In this document: in pieces, positions 36,572 to 45,196 of the stretch
Layout: each line of letters opens with the position of its first letter
Numbering within the stretch: position 1 is the stretch's first letter
Assembly (NCBI GenBank): GCA_000023185.1
Contig: CP001622.1
Span: 992,001-1,056,000, forward strand
Reading direction: 5' to 3'
Length of the DNA: 64,000 nucleotides
From: Rhizobium leguminosarum bv. trifolii WSM1325
GTDB lineage: Bacteria; Pseudomonadota; Alphaproteobacteria; Rhizobiales; Rhizobiaceae
Notes under the pieces: generated by a model
Seen by the model: only the letters and a program-made list of their open reading frames with translations
What the model was told of the DNA's origin: nothing
Databases searched by the model: none
Position numbers and translations under genes: made by a program

Positions 36572-36697
36572 GTAGAAATCCGGACGATGGCGAAGAGATG
36601 CCGGACTTTAGCGCATGGATCGTCTGGAAGCCACGCCTTATTCTCGCGACCGTCATCCCGAGCGACGGCAACGCGCCGCAGAACAAAGGTAATTATC

Positions 36698-37657
36698 ATG
36701 AGTGACAAACAAGTCCCCATCCGCTCCGGATTTGGAGCCCACACGACGGCCGGCGAGGTTTTGGCCGGTCTCGATCTTTCCGGCAAGCGCGCCATCGTCA
36801 CCGGCGGCCATTCCGGCCTCGGGCTCGAGACCACGCGCGCTCTGGCGGGCGCCGGCGCGAAGGTGACCATCGGCGCAAGGAGCATCGAGGCGGCGCGTAG
36901 CGCGGTCGCCGGTATCGATGGCGTAGAGATTGATCGGCTCGACCTTTCCGACCTCGAAAGCGTTCGCGCCTTTGCCGAGCGGTTCGTCGCATCTGGCCGC
37001 AGCATCGACATTTTGATCAACAGCGCCGGCATCATGGCCTGCCCGGAAACGCGTGTCGGCGACGGATGGGAGGCACAGTTCGCGACCAATCATCTCGGCC
37101 ATTTCGCCTTGGTCAACCGCCTCTGGCCGGCGATCTCGCGCGGCACTCGCATCGTTTCGGTTTCCTCCGGTGGCCATGGCAACTCGGCCATACGATGGGA
37201 GGATGTGCATTTCGAGACCGGTTACGACAAATGGCAGGCCTACGGCCAGTCGAAGACCGCCAACGCACTTTTCGCCGTGCATCTGGACAGGCTCGGGCGC
37301 GACACCGGCATCCGCGCCTTCTCGCTGCACCCGGGCAAGATTTTTACCCCCTTGCAGCGCCATCTCGCAAAGGAGGAAATGGTCAGTGCCGGCTGGATCG
37401 ATGCAGACGGCAATCCGATTGATCCGACGTTCAAGACACCAGCCCAGGGGGCAGCGACGCAGGTTTGGGCGGCGACCTCGCCACAACTCGAAGGTATGGG
37501 AGGCCTCTATTGCGAGGACTGCGATATCGCCATCCGCGCAACGGTTGGAGAACCCGGCGGCGTCAGCGACCATGCAGCCGATCCCGAGGAGGCGGCACGC
37601 CTGTGGATCTTGTCGGCAAGGCTGACCGGCATTGACGCTTTCGCGGCGTACGCCTGA
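36698..37657 (+). CDS. Short-chain dehydrogenase/reductase (paralog of the 5446 gene)
   Basis: SDR of 319 residues with TGGHSGLG (about 34-41), INSAGIM and the catalytic YGQSK. It shares with the 5446 gene the opening xPIxSGFGA, the LDLSGK linker, FxTNHLGHF, AFSLHPGxI, GAAT-VWA and YCE(N/D)CDIA. AAAGG precedes the ATG at 36698 by 8 nt. Substrate unknown. A nested palindrome at 37713-37766 lies downstream. Confidence 0.87.
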   Translation: MSDKQVPIRSGFGAHTTAGEVLAGLDLSGKRAIVTGGHSGLGLETTRALAGAGAKVTIGARSIEAARSAVAGIDGVEIDRLDLSDLESVRAFAERFVASGRSIDILINSAGIMACPETRVGDGWEAQFATNHLGHFALVNRLWPAISRGTRIVSVSSGGHGNSAIRWEDVHFETGYDKWQAYGQSKTANALFAVHLDRLGRDTGIRAFSLHPGKIFTPLQRHLAKEEMVSAGWIDADGNPIDPTFKTPAQGAATQVWAATSPQLEGMGGLYCEDCDIAIRATVGEPGGVSDHAADPEEAARLWILSARLTGIDAFAAYA

Positions 37658-38034
37658 AGCCATGGCTCGCGGCAAACCGTCGTCAATGCGCGCTGAAGAC
37701 GCTGCCGATTGTCTTGCCGTCCTCGCGCCTCACCCGGGACTTCTCGGGTGAAGCCCGATCGGCAAGCCGAGCGGATCGTCAGCACGTCATTGGCGCACAC
37801 GCTGCCGAAATCGGCCTGCGACAGCGCGGTCGTCGTGCCAGATCGAATTTGCGCAAACAACAGTCAAATCCGGCGACAATCCGTCATTAAATTGTATCAA
37901 GGCGTGCGCAAAAGCTGCGGCATTTCGACGTGCATCATTCTCGGGACTTGGCGCGCGACATTTTTCGTGACAGCGGCATTATGCAACAATATACGGTCAA
38001 TCTCATCAGGAATCAGACCGACACGGATCACGAC
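37658..38034. other. Intergenic region with nested inverted repeats
   Basis: CTTGCCG (37713-37719) pairs with CGGCAAG (37760-37766) around an inner TCACCCG/CGGGTGA stem (37730-37736, 37745-37751). It may be a terminator of the dehydrogenase gene, but lacks a T run. The rest of the gap shows no gene. The right part is the promoter region of the MocR-type gene. Confidence 0.5.
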
Positions 38035-39438
38035 ATGAAAGACTGGCATCCCGATCTCAGCCGCAGCAGCAGTCCGCGTTATATGGCGATCGCCGATGTG
38101 ATCGAAATGGATCTGCGCAGCGGGCATCTGGTGGTTGGGGACCGGCTGCCGCCGCAACGCGAACTCGCCAAGCGGCTGAATGTCGATTTCACGACGGTGG
38201 CGAGAGGTTATGTCGAGGCGCAGAAGCGTGGGCTTGTGGATTCGCATGTCGGCCGAGGCACCTTCGTTACCGGTGGCGCGGACAAGGAGCGCCAGGGATT
38301 CGCGCCCGACGCCGCGCCCGATCCCCGCCGCGCCTCCATCGTCGATTTCTCGATGAACATGCCGCCGGAAACGCACGACCCCGAGCTGATCGCCCGCATG
38401 CGCGAGGGCATGTCGGCGGTGACGGCGAACCTCATTCCGCTTCTGCGCTACCAGGGCTTCGGCGGCTCCAGCATGGACAAGGAGGCTGCGGCCTCCTGGC
38501 TCAGCCGTCGCGGGCTGGTGCCCTCGCAGGAGCGCATCTTCGTCACACCCGGTGCCCATCCGGCCCTGCTGGCGATCTTCGGCCTGCTGGCAAAACCGGG
38601 CGAAACCGTGCTTTCGGAAATCATCACCTATCCCGGCATGCGCTCGATCGCCGCCCAGCTGCGGCTCAATCTGGCCGGTCTGCCGATGGACGAGGACGGT
38701 ATCCTGCCGGACGCCTTTGCCGAGGCCTGCGAGAGATTGAAGCCGAAGGCGCTCTATCTCAATCCGACGCTGCAGAATCCGACGACGCTGACCATTCCGG
38801 CCAGGCGCCGTGAGGAGATCTGCGCCGTTGCCCGCAAATATCATGTGCCGATCGTCGAGGACGATGCCTATGGCTTCATTCCGCAGCACGGCCCGGCGCC
38901 GCTCGCGGCAACAGCGCCCGATCTGACCTGGCATATCGGCGGGCTGGCGAAATGCATCGGCGCGGGTCTGCGACTTGCTTATGTCGTAGCGCCGGACAGC
39001 AAGGCCGTGTGGCCCTTCGTCAGCGCCATGCGCGCCAACAATGTTATGGCCTCGCCGCTGACCGTGGCGCTCGCCACCCGCTGGATCGAGGACGGCACCG
39101 CCGATACGATCCTGCGTTTCATCCGCGCCGAGGCCGCCGCCCGCCAGCAGATGGTCGCCGCCATCCTGCCGGCCGGCAGCTACCGCGCCGATCCGATCAG
39201 TTTCAACATCTGGCTGCCGCTCTCCAACGGCTGGACCCGCTCGACCTTCGGCAGCCACACCCGTTCTTCCGGCATCGGCGTCGTCGCAAGCGATGCCTTC
39301 ACGGTCGAGGGCGCGGCGCCCGAGGCCGTGCGTGTCTGCCTTGGCGGACCGATCACCCGGGAGAAATTGCAGGGCGCACTGGAATTCATGGCCCATGCGC
39401 TGGAAGGCCCGCCGGAAATGGCAGCGTCGTTCTTCTGA
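38035..39438 (+). CDS. MocR/PdxR-type GntR regulator with aminotransferase domain
   Basis: Protein of 467 residues fusing an N-terminal GntR winged helix (about 15-80; LRSGHLVVGDRLPPQRELAK, then FTTVARGYVEAQKRGLV) to a class I aminotransferase-like domain. YLNPTLQNPTT, VEDDAYGFIPQ and the PLP-lysine region GGLAKCIGAGLRLAYV are visible. MocR proteins use PLP as effector. The Lys sits in LAKCIG where SFSKxLxPG is usual. The start MKDWHPDLS at 38035 is preferred over the TTG/GTG extensions. No obvious target gene is adjacent. Confidence 0.86.
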   Translation: MKDWHPDLSRSSSPRYMAIADVIEMDLRSGHLVVGDRLPPQRELAKRLNVDFTTVARGYVEAQKRGLVDSHVGRGTFVTGGADKERQGFAPDAAPDPRRASIVDFSMNMPPETHDPELIARMREGMSAVTANLIPLLRYQGFGGSSMDKEAAASWLSRRGLVPSQERIFVTPGAHPALLAIFGLLAKPGETVLSEIITYPGMRSIAAQLRLNLAGLPMDEDGILPDAFAEACERLKPKALYLNPTLQNPTTLTIPARRREEICAVARKYHVPIVEDDAYGFIPQHGPAPLAATAPDLTWHIGGLAKCIGAGLRLAYVVAPDSKAVWPFVSAMRANNVMASPLTVALATRWIEDGTADTILRFIRAEAAARQQMVAAILPAGSYRADPISFNIWLPLSNGWTRSTFGSHTRSSGIGVVASDAFTVEGAAPEAVRVCLGGPITREKLQGALEFMAHALEGPPEMAASFF

Positions 39439-39749
39439 CGCGGAAACGCCGCCCCAGGCTGATCAGGCACGAGCGGTCGAGATCAGATCGGTCTGGCCCT
39501 GATCTGTCGGGGCCTGGGCGAAGCGAAACCGTCACGTTCACGTCTGATTCGCCCAGGCTGCCAGGCCTGGCTGCGGCCCCAAATGCTGCTTGATAAATCT
39601 GCAGTCAGCTTGCTGCCGGCATGCGCTGGGGAGCTCTGCGGCATTCTGGCGAATTGACTGGTAATTTCCCTATAATGTAATTATATTGAATGCAGTCATT
39701 ATAGATATTGATGGCATAAATGTTCGCGAAGCAAGAAAGCGAGATCGTC
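39439..39749. other. Intergenic region with clustered palindromes
   Basis: An 11-bp inverted pair GCCTGGGCGAA / TTCGCCCAGGC (39512-39522, 39548-39558) is directly followed by a perfect 12-bp palindrome GCCAGGCCTGGC (39560-39571). To the right, 39660-39720 is strongly AT-rich (TATAATGTAATTATA) and probably the DUF983 promoter. Confidence 0.55.
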
Positions 39750-40118
39750 ATGGACACGGAATATCCCCCACTTCCTCCGATGCAGACCGGCATCAAGGGA
39801 CGCTGTCCGCGCTGCGGCCAGGGCCATATGTTCAAGGGCTTCCTGACGTTGCGGCCGGAATGCGAGGTCTGCGGTCTCGATTATTCCTTCGCCGATCCGG
39901 CCGACGGTCCGGCCTTCTTCGTCATCTGCTTCGCCTGCATCCCGAGCGTGCTGCTCGGCGTCTGGTTGGAGGTGGCCTTTTCGGCGCCGATCTGGGTGCA
40001 GCTTCTGGTCACCGGTCCGTTCATGCTCGCCACCTGTATTCCGCCGCTCCGGCCGCTGAAGGGCTGGCTGGTCGCCAGCCAGTATTTCTACAAGGCGGAA
40101 GAGGGCAAGCTCGCCTAG
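39750..40118 (+). CDS. DUF983 family zinc-ribbon membrane protein
   Basis: Protein of 122 residues. Two CxxC pairs (RCPRCGQGHMF and CEVCGLDY, about 19-44) form a zinc ribbon, followed by two membrane segments (FFVICFACIPSVLLGVWLEV; LLVTGPFMLATCIPPL). DUF983 genes often lie near cytochrome oxidase assembly genes in other alphaproteobacteria, but not here. The ATG at 39750 is chosen over 39720. Its TAG stop is the first bases of a family D repeat. Confidence 0.85.
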   Translation: MDTEYPPLPPMQTGIKGRCPRCGQGHMFKGFLTLRPECEVCGLDYSFADPADGPAFFVICFACIPSVLLGVWLEVAFSAPIWVQLLVTGPFMLATCIPPLRPLKGWLVASQYFYKAEEGKLA

Positions 40119-40230
40119 AGCATGATGCCGAAAAGTGTGAGCGGTTTTCAGACGACATCATGCTCTACTTCTTTGATTTAGATCAGGATTCAGATTTTGG
40201 GCCGATCGGGCCTAAAAGCATCCTGATCTA
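40119..40230 (+). repeat. Rhizobial intergenic repeat, family D copy with second palindrome
   Basis: The first part is AGCATGATGCCGAAAAGTGTG, AGCGG, TTTTCAGACGACATCATGCT, with GCATGATG/CATCATGC arms. The second is TTTAGATCAGGAT ... ATCCTGATCTA with a central GGGCCGATCGGGCC. It bridges the DUF983 stop to the convergent LysR stop. The first part is repeated in reverse at 21296-21340. Confidence 0.85.
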
Positions 40231-41127
40231 GGACTTGTTTAGCGTCGCGCGCAGGCGCGGCGTCGCGAAATCGAGCAGCGCCCGCAGTTTCAAGGGCACC
40301 AGTCCCTGCGCGGGATAAACGAGATGCACCGGCGCCGGCGGCGGTTCGAAATCGGCAAGCAGCGGCACCAGCAGGCCAGCCATCTCGGCGCGTGCGGCCT
40401 GGTAGGAGAGCACGCGGGTGATGCCGAGGCCGGCGACAGCCGCATCGACCGCGGCCTCGGCAGTGTTGACGGCAAGCCGCGAGCGGATCGGCACCGTGAG
40501 GTCATGTCTCCCTTCAATGAATGTCCAGCTCAGCATCGAGGCCATACCCTCGAAGGTGACGCAGTCGTGCCCGGCGAGATCGCCTGGATGCCGGGGGAGT
40601 GCGTGCCGTGTGAGATAATCCGGGCTGGCATAGACTGTGCGGCGGATCGCGCCGAGCCTTGTGGCGATCAGGTTACTATCAGGCAGGTTGCCGATCCTCA
40701 GCGCCACGTCGATATGATCCTCGACGAGGTTCGACAGCCGGTCGCCAAGCATCAGCCGCAGATTGATATCGGGATAGGCCTTCAGGAAATCCACCACCAC
40801 AGGCAGGACATGCAGCCGCCCGAAGACGATCGGTGCGGTCATCGTCAGTTCGCCCTTCGGGGCGCTGTATTCGCCGGCCGCGGTCCGTTCCGCCTCTTCC
40901 ACCCGATTAAGAATTTCCCGCGCCGCCTCGACATAGGAGCGGCCGGCTTCCGTCAGCGTGACCTTCCGGTTGCTCCGTTGCAGCAGCTGGGCGTTGAGAT
41001 GGGCTTCCAGTTCCGAAACCTTGCGGCTGACGGTTGCGAGCGGGGATCGCAGATGCCGTGAGGCGGCCGACAGGCTGCCCTGTTCGACAACGGCAAGAAG
41101 CACGGTCATGGCGTCGAGGCGGTCCAT
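40228..41127 (-). CDS. LysR family regulator
   Basis: Regulator of 299 residues with the helix-turn-helix MTVLLAVVEQGSLSAASRHL plus SPLATVSRKVSELEAHL, then a substrate-binding domain with the typical MTAPIVFGRLHVLPVVVDFL start. This is the CrgA/DsdC-like subgroup common in rhizobia. It is divergent from a glutathione S-transferase gene (41270), which it likely regulates. Its stop overlaps the right end of a repeat. Confidence 0.87.
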   Translation of the reverse strand: MDRLDAMTVLLAVVEQGSLSAASRHLRSPLATVSRKVSELEAHLNAQLLQRSNRKVTLTEAGRSYVEAAREILNRVEEAERTAAGEYSAPKGELTMTAPIVFGRLHVLPVVVDFLKAYPDINLRLMLGDRLSNLVEDHIDVALRIGNLPDSNLIATRLGAIRRTVYASPDYLTRHALPRHPGDLAGHDCVTFEGMASMLSWTFIEGRHDLTVPIRSRLAVNTAEAAVDAAVAGLGITRVLSYQAARAEMAGLLVPLLADFEPPPAPVHLVYPAQGLVPLKLRALLDFATPRLRATLNKS

Positions 41128-41269
41128 TCTATCCTTCCATGAATTGGTAACATGCCTTCCAGATTAGCATTCTACTGCTGATGGATGGAAGGCAGTAAAT
41201 AGACCGCAGATGGTTACAAGCGGCCATCGCCAACCGCGTCCCGTCGATCGGAAGACCAAAGGAACCATC

Positions 41270-41881
41270 ATGAAACTCTACCATCACCCGCTTTCCGGCC
41301 ATGCCCACCGGGCTCACCTGTTCCTGTCGCTGCTTGGCGTGCCCTATGAACTGGTCGAGGTCGACCTGGCGGCTGGCGCCCACAAGGCGCCGGACTTTCT
41401 GAAGCTCAATCCCTTTGGCCAGGTGCCGGTGCTCGACGACAATGGCACGGTCATTGCCGATTCCTCTGCCATCCTCGTCTATCTCGCGCGCAAATGTGGC
41501 CGCACCGACTGGTTGCCGGAAGAGTCGGTGGCCGCGGCGCGGATACAGAAATGGCTCTCGGTTGCAGCGGGCGAGATCGCTTATGGGCCATGTGCTGCGC
41601 GCCTAGTCACCGTCTTCGGCGCTGACTTCCGCACCGACGAGGTGATCGCCCGGGCGCACCGCATTCTTGCGCTGATCGAGGCGGAGCTCCACGGTCACAG
41701 CTTCCTGCTCGGCGACAATCCTGTGATCGCCGACGTGGCGCTCTACAGCTACATCGCCAATGCGCCGGAGGGTAATGTCGATATCTCGGCCTATCCAAGC
41801 GTTCGCGCCTGGCTTGCGCGCATCGAGGCGCTGCCGGGTTTCGTCGGTTTTCGCAAGACCAAGATCGGCCTTGCCGCGTGA
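41270..41881 (+). CDS. Glutathione S-transferase
   Basis: GST of 203 residues. The N-terminal thioredoxin-like domain ([43 protein letters not shown]) binds glutathione. The helical C-terminal domain carries the N-capping/hydrophobic-staple region [21 protein letters not shown] precedes the ATG. It is divergent from LysR and followed after 61 bp by a flavin-binding-type protein, so detoxification or electrophile response is inferred. Confidence 0.88.
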   Translation: MKLYHHPLSGHAHRAHLFLSLLGVPYELVEVDLAAGAHKAPDFLKLNPFGQVPVLDDNGTVIADSSAILVYLARKCGRTDWLPEESVAAARIQKWLSVAAGEIAYGPCAARLVTVFGADFRTDEVIARAHRILALIEAELHGHSFLLGDNPVIADVALYSYIANAPEGNVDISAYPSVRAWLARIEALPGFVGFRKTKIGLAA

Positions 41882-41942
41882 CAAGTTGCCGGGGCAGGAA
41901 CGCTGCCCCGGTTCCCAAAATGCTGCCCTGAAGGAGGCCGTG

Positions 41943-42875
41943 ATGCTGGAACAGACAAGACAGGACGCCACATCGCCCTGGCATGCGGGCGAACTCGCCA
42001 TGCAGCGCAGTGTCGGTGTCGCCGAACGCATGGACGGGCCGGGCCGGAATTTCGTCCGCAAGGCCATGCCGGAGCAGCATCGCGCCTTCTTTCCGATGCT
42101 GCCTTTCGTCGTGCTCGGCGCGGTCGATGCCAAGGGCGATGTCTGGGCAACGGTCAGGGCCGAGCGCCCGGGGTTCATGGCCTCGCCGGAGCCGGAGATT
42201 CTCGAGGTGCACCTGCCGCGTGACGCAGCCGATCCTGCCGATGCCGGCATGGAGGATGGTGACGCGATTGGAATGCTCGGCATCCAGCTCGAGACCCGGC
42301 GGCGCAACCGGCTGAACGGCGTGATCCACAGGACGGATGCTGAAGCTTTCCAAGTACGCGTCGGCCAGAGCTTCGGCAATTGCCCGCAATATATCCAGCT
42401 TCGCTCCTCCGCCTTCGTACGCGATCCCGATCTGCCGACGGCGATGCCGACGCTTCATTCCGGCCAACTCGACGATCGGGCGCTAGGGATGATCGAGGGC
42501 GCCGATACGTTTTTCGTTGCCTCCTATGTCGACAGAGACAATGGCGAGCGGCAGGTGGACGTGTCCCATCGCGGCGGCAATGCCGGCTTCGTCCATGTCG
42601 GCGCCGATGGCGTACTGACCATTCCCGATTTTCCCGGCAATCGGTTCTTCAACACGCTGGGTAATTTCCTCGTCAACCCGAAGGCGGGGCTGGTCTTCAT
42701 CGATTTCGAAACCGGGGACATGCTGCAGATGACGGGCAGGGCCGAGGTGCTGCTGGATTCGCCTGAGATCGCCACCTTTCAACGGGCGGAACGGTTGTGG
42801 CGTTTCACGCCGCAAAAGATCGTGCTTCGCCCGGATGCCCTGCCGTTGCGGTGGCGCCGGCCTCCCGGCCTTTGA
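41943..42875 (+). CDS. Pyridoxamine 5'-phosphate oxidase-like FMN-binding protein
   Basis: Protein of 310 residues of the split-barrel flavin-binding type, with HRAFFPMLPFVVLGAVDAKG near the start, then FGNCPQYIQLRSSAFV, and the second barrel half with ADTFFVASYVDRD...VDVSHRGGNAGFV and NRFFNTLGNFLVNPKAGL. It probably binds FMN or F420-like cofactors; the substrate is unknown. GGAGG lies 5 nt before the ATG at 41943. Likely co-transcribed with the GST gene. Confidence 0.82.
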   Translation: MLEQTRQDATSPWHAGELAMQRSVGVAERMDGPGRNFVRKAMPEQHRAFFPMLPFVVLGAVDAKGDVWATVRAERPGFMASPEPEILEVHLPRDAADPADAGMEDGDAIGMLGIQLETRRRNRLNGVIHRTDAEAFQVRVGQSFGNCPQYIQLRSSAFVRDPDLPTAMPTLHSGQLDDRALGMIEGADTFFVASYVDRDNGERQVDVSHRGGNAGFVHVGADGVLTIPDFPGNRFFNTLGNFLVNPKAGLVFIDFETGDMLQMTGRAEVLLDSPEIATFQRAERLWRFTPQKIVLRPDALPLRWRRPPGL

Positions 42876-42907
42876 GAAACGCCGCCTGGAAGCGGCTTGC
42901 CAATCAA

Positions 42908-42942
42908 TGTACTGATCAGTACAATGATAACCGTTCAGTACA
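42908..42942. promoter_or_regulatory. TetR-type operator
   Basis: TGTACTGATCAGTACA is a perfect 16-bp palindrome (42908-42923), followed by a half-site TTCAGTACA (42934-42942). It lies 38 bp before the DUF1348 gene, whose downstream partner is a TetR regulator. Autoregulation of the operon is the likely reading. Confidence 0.7.
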
Positions 42943-42960
42943 GGAGCGCCCGGAGAACCT

Positions 42961-43422
42961 ATGTCCAGCCTCGTCCCGCCTTTCACCCTTGAGACCGCCA
43001 CCCAGAAGGTCCGTCTTGCCGAGGATGGATGGAACAGCCGTGATCCCCAGCGCGTCTCGCTCGTCTATACGCCGGACAGCCGCTGGCGGAACCGCGCTGA
43101 ATTCATCACCGGCCGCGCCGAGATCGTCGCTTTCCTCACCCGCAAATGGGCAAAGGAGCTGGATTACCGGCTGATCAAGGAGATCTGGGCCTTCACCGAT
43201 CATCGCATCGCCGTGCGCTTCGCCTATGAATGGCACGATGACAGCGGCAACTGGTTCCGCTCCTATGGCAACGAGAACTGGGAATTCGACGCCGCCGGCT
43301 TGATGCAGCGCCGCTTCGCCTGCATCAACGACCTGCCGATCCGGGAATCGGAGCGCAAGTACCATTGGCCGCTCGGCCGGCGGCCGGATGACCATCCCGG
43401 TCTGACCGAACTCGGCCTCTAA
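42961..43422 (+). CDS. DUF1348 (NTF2-like) protein
   Basis: Protein of 153 residues with the NTF2/SnoaL-like pattern: [40 protein letters not shown], and [20 protein letters not shown]. The cone-shaped fold has a hydrophobic pocket; the substrate is unknown. It is followed after 20 bp by a TetR gene and preceded by a perfect palindrome, so it is the likely regulated effector. Confidence 0.85.
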   Translation: MSSLVPPFTLETATQKVRLAEDGWNSRDPQRVSLVYTPDSRWRNRAEFITGRAEIVAFLTRKWAKELDYRLIKEIWAFTDHRIAVRFAYEWHDDSGNWFRSYGNENWEFDAAGLMQRRFACINDLPIRESERKYHWPLGRRPDDHPGLTELGL

Positions 43423-43442
43423 ACAAGCCAGGGAAGCCACGG

Positions 43443-44003
43443 GTGAAGACCGTCTACGAACGCGCCGACATCGTACCGCTGCTGGCGGAAATCTTCCGCG
43501 AGCTCGGCTATGAGGGCACTTCGCTCAGCCGCATCACCGAACGCACCGGCATCGGCAAGGGCAGCCTTTACCACTTCTTCCCCGGTGGCAAGGAGGAGAT
43601 GGCGGGCGCCGTGCTCGCCGATGTCGATGCCTGGTTCGAACATGCGATCTATCAGCCGCTGAGAAAGGACGACGCCGATCAGGCGATCGCGGCGATGTGG
43701 ACGAATGTGAACGACTACTTCCGCTCCGGTCGCCGCATCTGCCTCGTCGGCGCCTTCGCGCTTGACGAAACCCGCGAGCGGTTTTCGGCAGAGATCGGCG
43801 ATTATTTCATTCGCTGGATCGACGCCTTGCGCTCGGCGTTGATGCGGGCAGGCTGCTCTGAGGGGGAGGCGCAAACACTCGCCGAGGAGGGCGTCGCGGG
43901 CATTCAAGGCGCACTGGTGCTGTCGCGTGCGCTCGACGACAGGATGATTTTCACCCGATCATTGGACACGCTGGCGAAACGGCTAGATGCTGTGATGCGA
44001 TGA
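43443..44003 (+). CDS. TetR/AcrR family regulator
   Basis: Regulator of 186 residues with the helix-turn-helix FRELGYEGTSLSRITERTGI, GKGSLYHFFPGGKEEMA. The C-terminal region has DAWFEHAIYQPL and CLVGAFALDETRERF, typical of the YxaF/LmrA-like subgroup. GTG start with AGGGAAG 7 nt upstream. Second gene of the DUF1348 operon; probably binds the palindrome 42908-42923. Confidence 0.86.
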   Translation: MKTVYERADIVPLLAEIFRELGYEGTSLSRITERTGIGKGSLYHFFPGGKEEMAGAVLADVDAWFEHAIYQPLRKDDADQAIAAMWTNVNDYFRSGRRICLVGAFALDETRERFSAEIGDYFIRWIDALRSALMRAGCSEGEAQTLAEEGVAGIQGALVLSRALDDRMIFTRSLDTLAKRLDAVMR

Positions 44004-44152
44004 GGGGGCTGTACTACGATGAGGGGCGGTCAACCGCTGGGACGTGTATTATACCTATGAAAAAATTCACCCGGCCATGAGTGACTGGCCGGGGCGTTGA
44101 TCGGGCGCTGGGGCGGCGCTCGAGCTTAAATCGGTACCGCTTTGCGTCTATT

Positions 44153-44284
44153 TCAGCGTTGCTGTTGAGGCTGCTGGGCCGGGCGCGTATTTTCCCGTTC
44201 AGGGCGAACCTGGCGCCATTCGTTTTCCATCTGGTCGACGACATGCTGGGGAATGGTGGCTGGGCTATTGGCGGACGTCTGCAT
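44153..44284 (-). CDS. 43-residue small protein
   Basis: MQTSANSPATIPQHVVDQME is followed by NEWRQVRPERENTR and a Gln-rich end. AGAGGAG lies 7 nt before the ATG at 44284, a strong site that argues for coding. It is cytoplasmic and partly disordered; no family recognised. It is divergent from the GH19 gene with an inverted repeat between. Confidence 0.52.
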   Translation of the reverse strand: MQTSANSPATIPQHVVDQMENEWRQVRPERENTRPAQQPQQQR

Positions 44285-44378
44285 CGGAAGTCTCCTCTTT
44301 TCGCAGTAAGGCTTCAGGGCAGGAAGATGCATTGCACAAGACAAAAGGCGTGTAAATCAGTGGCTTAAACACTTTAAA

Positions 44379-44399
44379 CGATTAAACCGAATTTAATCG
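44379..44399. promoter_or_regulatory. Inverted repeat in AT-rich divergent promoter
   Basis: CGATTAAA-CCGAA-TTTAATCG has perfect 8-bp arms. CGATTAA is also repeated directly just to the right (44397-44403). It lies 42 bp before the GH19 gene. Candidate operator. Confidence 0.5.
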
Positions 44400-44440
44400 A
44401 TTAAGATAGTTTTAACCTTGATATTTGAGGGAAGCGCGGA

Positions 44441-45145
44441 ATGGTTGTCCACATGGACCGGGCATTCTTTTTTGATACGGTACGGCACGGACTCTTCAAG
44501 GGAAACCTGACTCAGCCTCAGGTAGTGGGCATCACGGCGATTCTCGACGCCTGGGAAGAACGGTTTGCCGATGCCGACCGTCGGTGGCTCGCCTATATCC
44601 TCGCAACCGCTTACCACGAGACCGCCTATACGATGCAGCCGGTGCGTGAGACGCTGGCGGAAAGCGATGCGCGCGCAGTCGAGATCCTCGAGACGGCCTT
44701 TGCCGCAGGCCGGCTCTCTTGGGTGAAGACGCCCTACTGGCGGCCGGACGAGGATGGCTGCAGCTGGCTCGGACGCGGCCTGGTGCAGCTCACCCACAAG
44801 CGGAACTACGAGGCGATGAGTGTGCTGACGGGGATCGACCTCGTTGCCGATCCCGACCGGGCGATGGAGATGGATGCGGCGGTGACGATCCTGATCGAGG
44901 GCATGCTGCAGGGAAGTTTTACCGGCCACAAGCTCGCCGATCACCTGAACGCGACGACCGCGGATTGGGTGAATGCGCGCCGCATCGTCAATGGCACCGA
45001 CCGGGCGGAAAAGCTCGCCGCTTATGCCATGGTCTTCGATGCGGCGATACGTCCCGATGCGGCCCGTGGCATGCTCGCGCGGTTGAAGGCCTGGGGCGCG
45101 CGTGTTATCGCCCGGCTGACAGCTGGAGCGCCGCGCCTCCGATAG
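44441..45145 (+). CDS. Glycoside hydrolase family 19-like (chitinase/endolysin-like) protein
   Basis: Protein of 234 residues with the lysozyme-like GH19 core: LAYILATAYHETAYTMQPVRE (catalytic Glu in HET), then GCSWLGRGLVQLTHKRNYEAMS, and WVNARRIVNGTDRAEKLAAYA. Such proteins cleave chitin or peptidoglycan; phage endolysins use this type. No signal peptide is visible and there are no phage genes around, so it is either a domesticated endolysin or a free cell-wall hydrolase (inference). GAGGGAAG precedes the ATG at 44441. Confidence 0.8.
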   Translation: MVVHMDRAFFFDTVRHGLFKGNLTQPQVVGITAILDAWEERFADADRRWLAYILATAYHETAYTMQPVRETLAESDARAVEILETAFAAGRLSWVKTPYWRPDEDGCSWLGRGLVQLTHKRNYEAMSVLTGIDLVADPDRAMEMDAAVTILIEGMLQGSFTGHKLADHLNATTADWVNARRIVNGTDRAEKLAAYAMVFDAAIRPDAARGMLARLKAWGARVIARLTAGAPRLR

Positions 45146-45196
45146 GGTGCGCCAAGGTCGCTTCATCATTTTGATAAATCGGACAGGAGCTTCCGC

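Noticed and set aside
44441..45145. Prophage remnant
   Set aside because: Only a single endolysin-like gene is present; no integrase, portal, tail or attachment-site repeats nearby.
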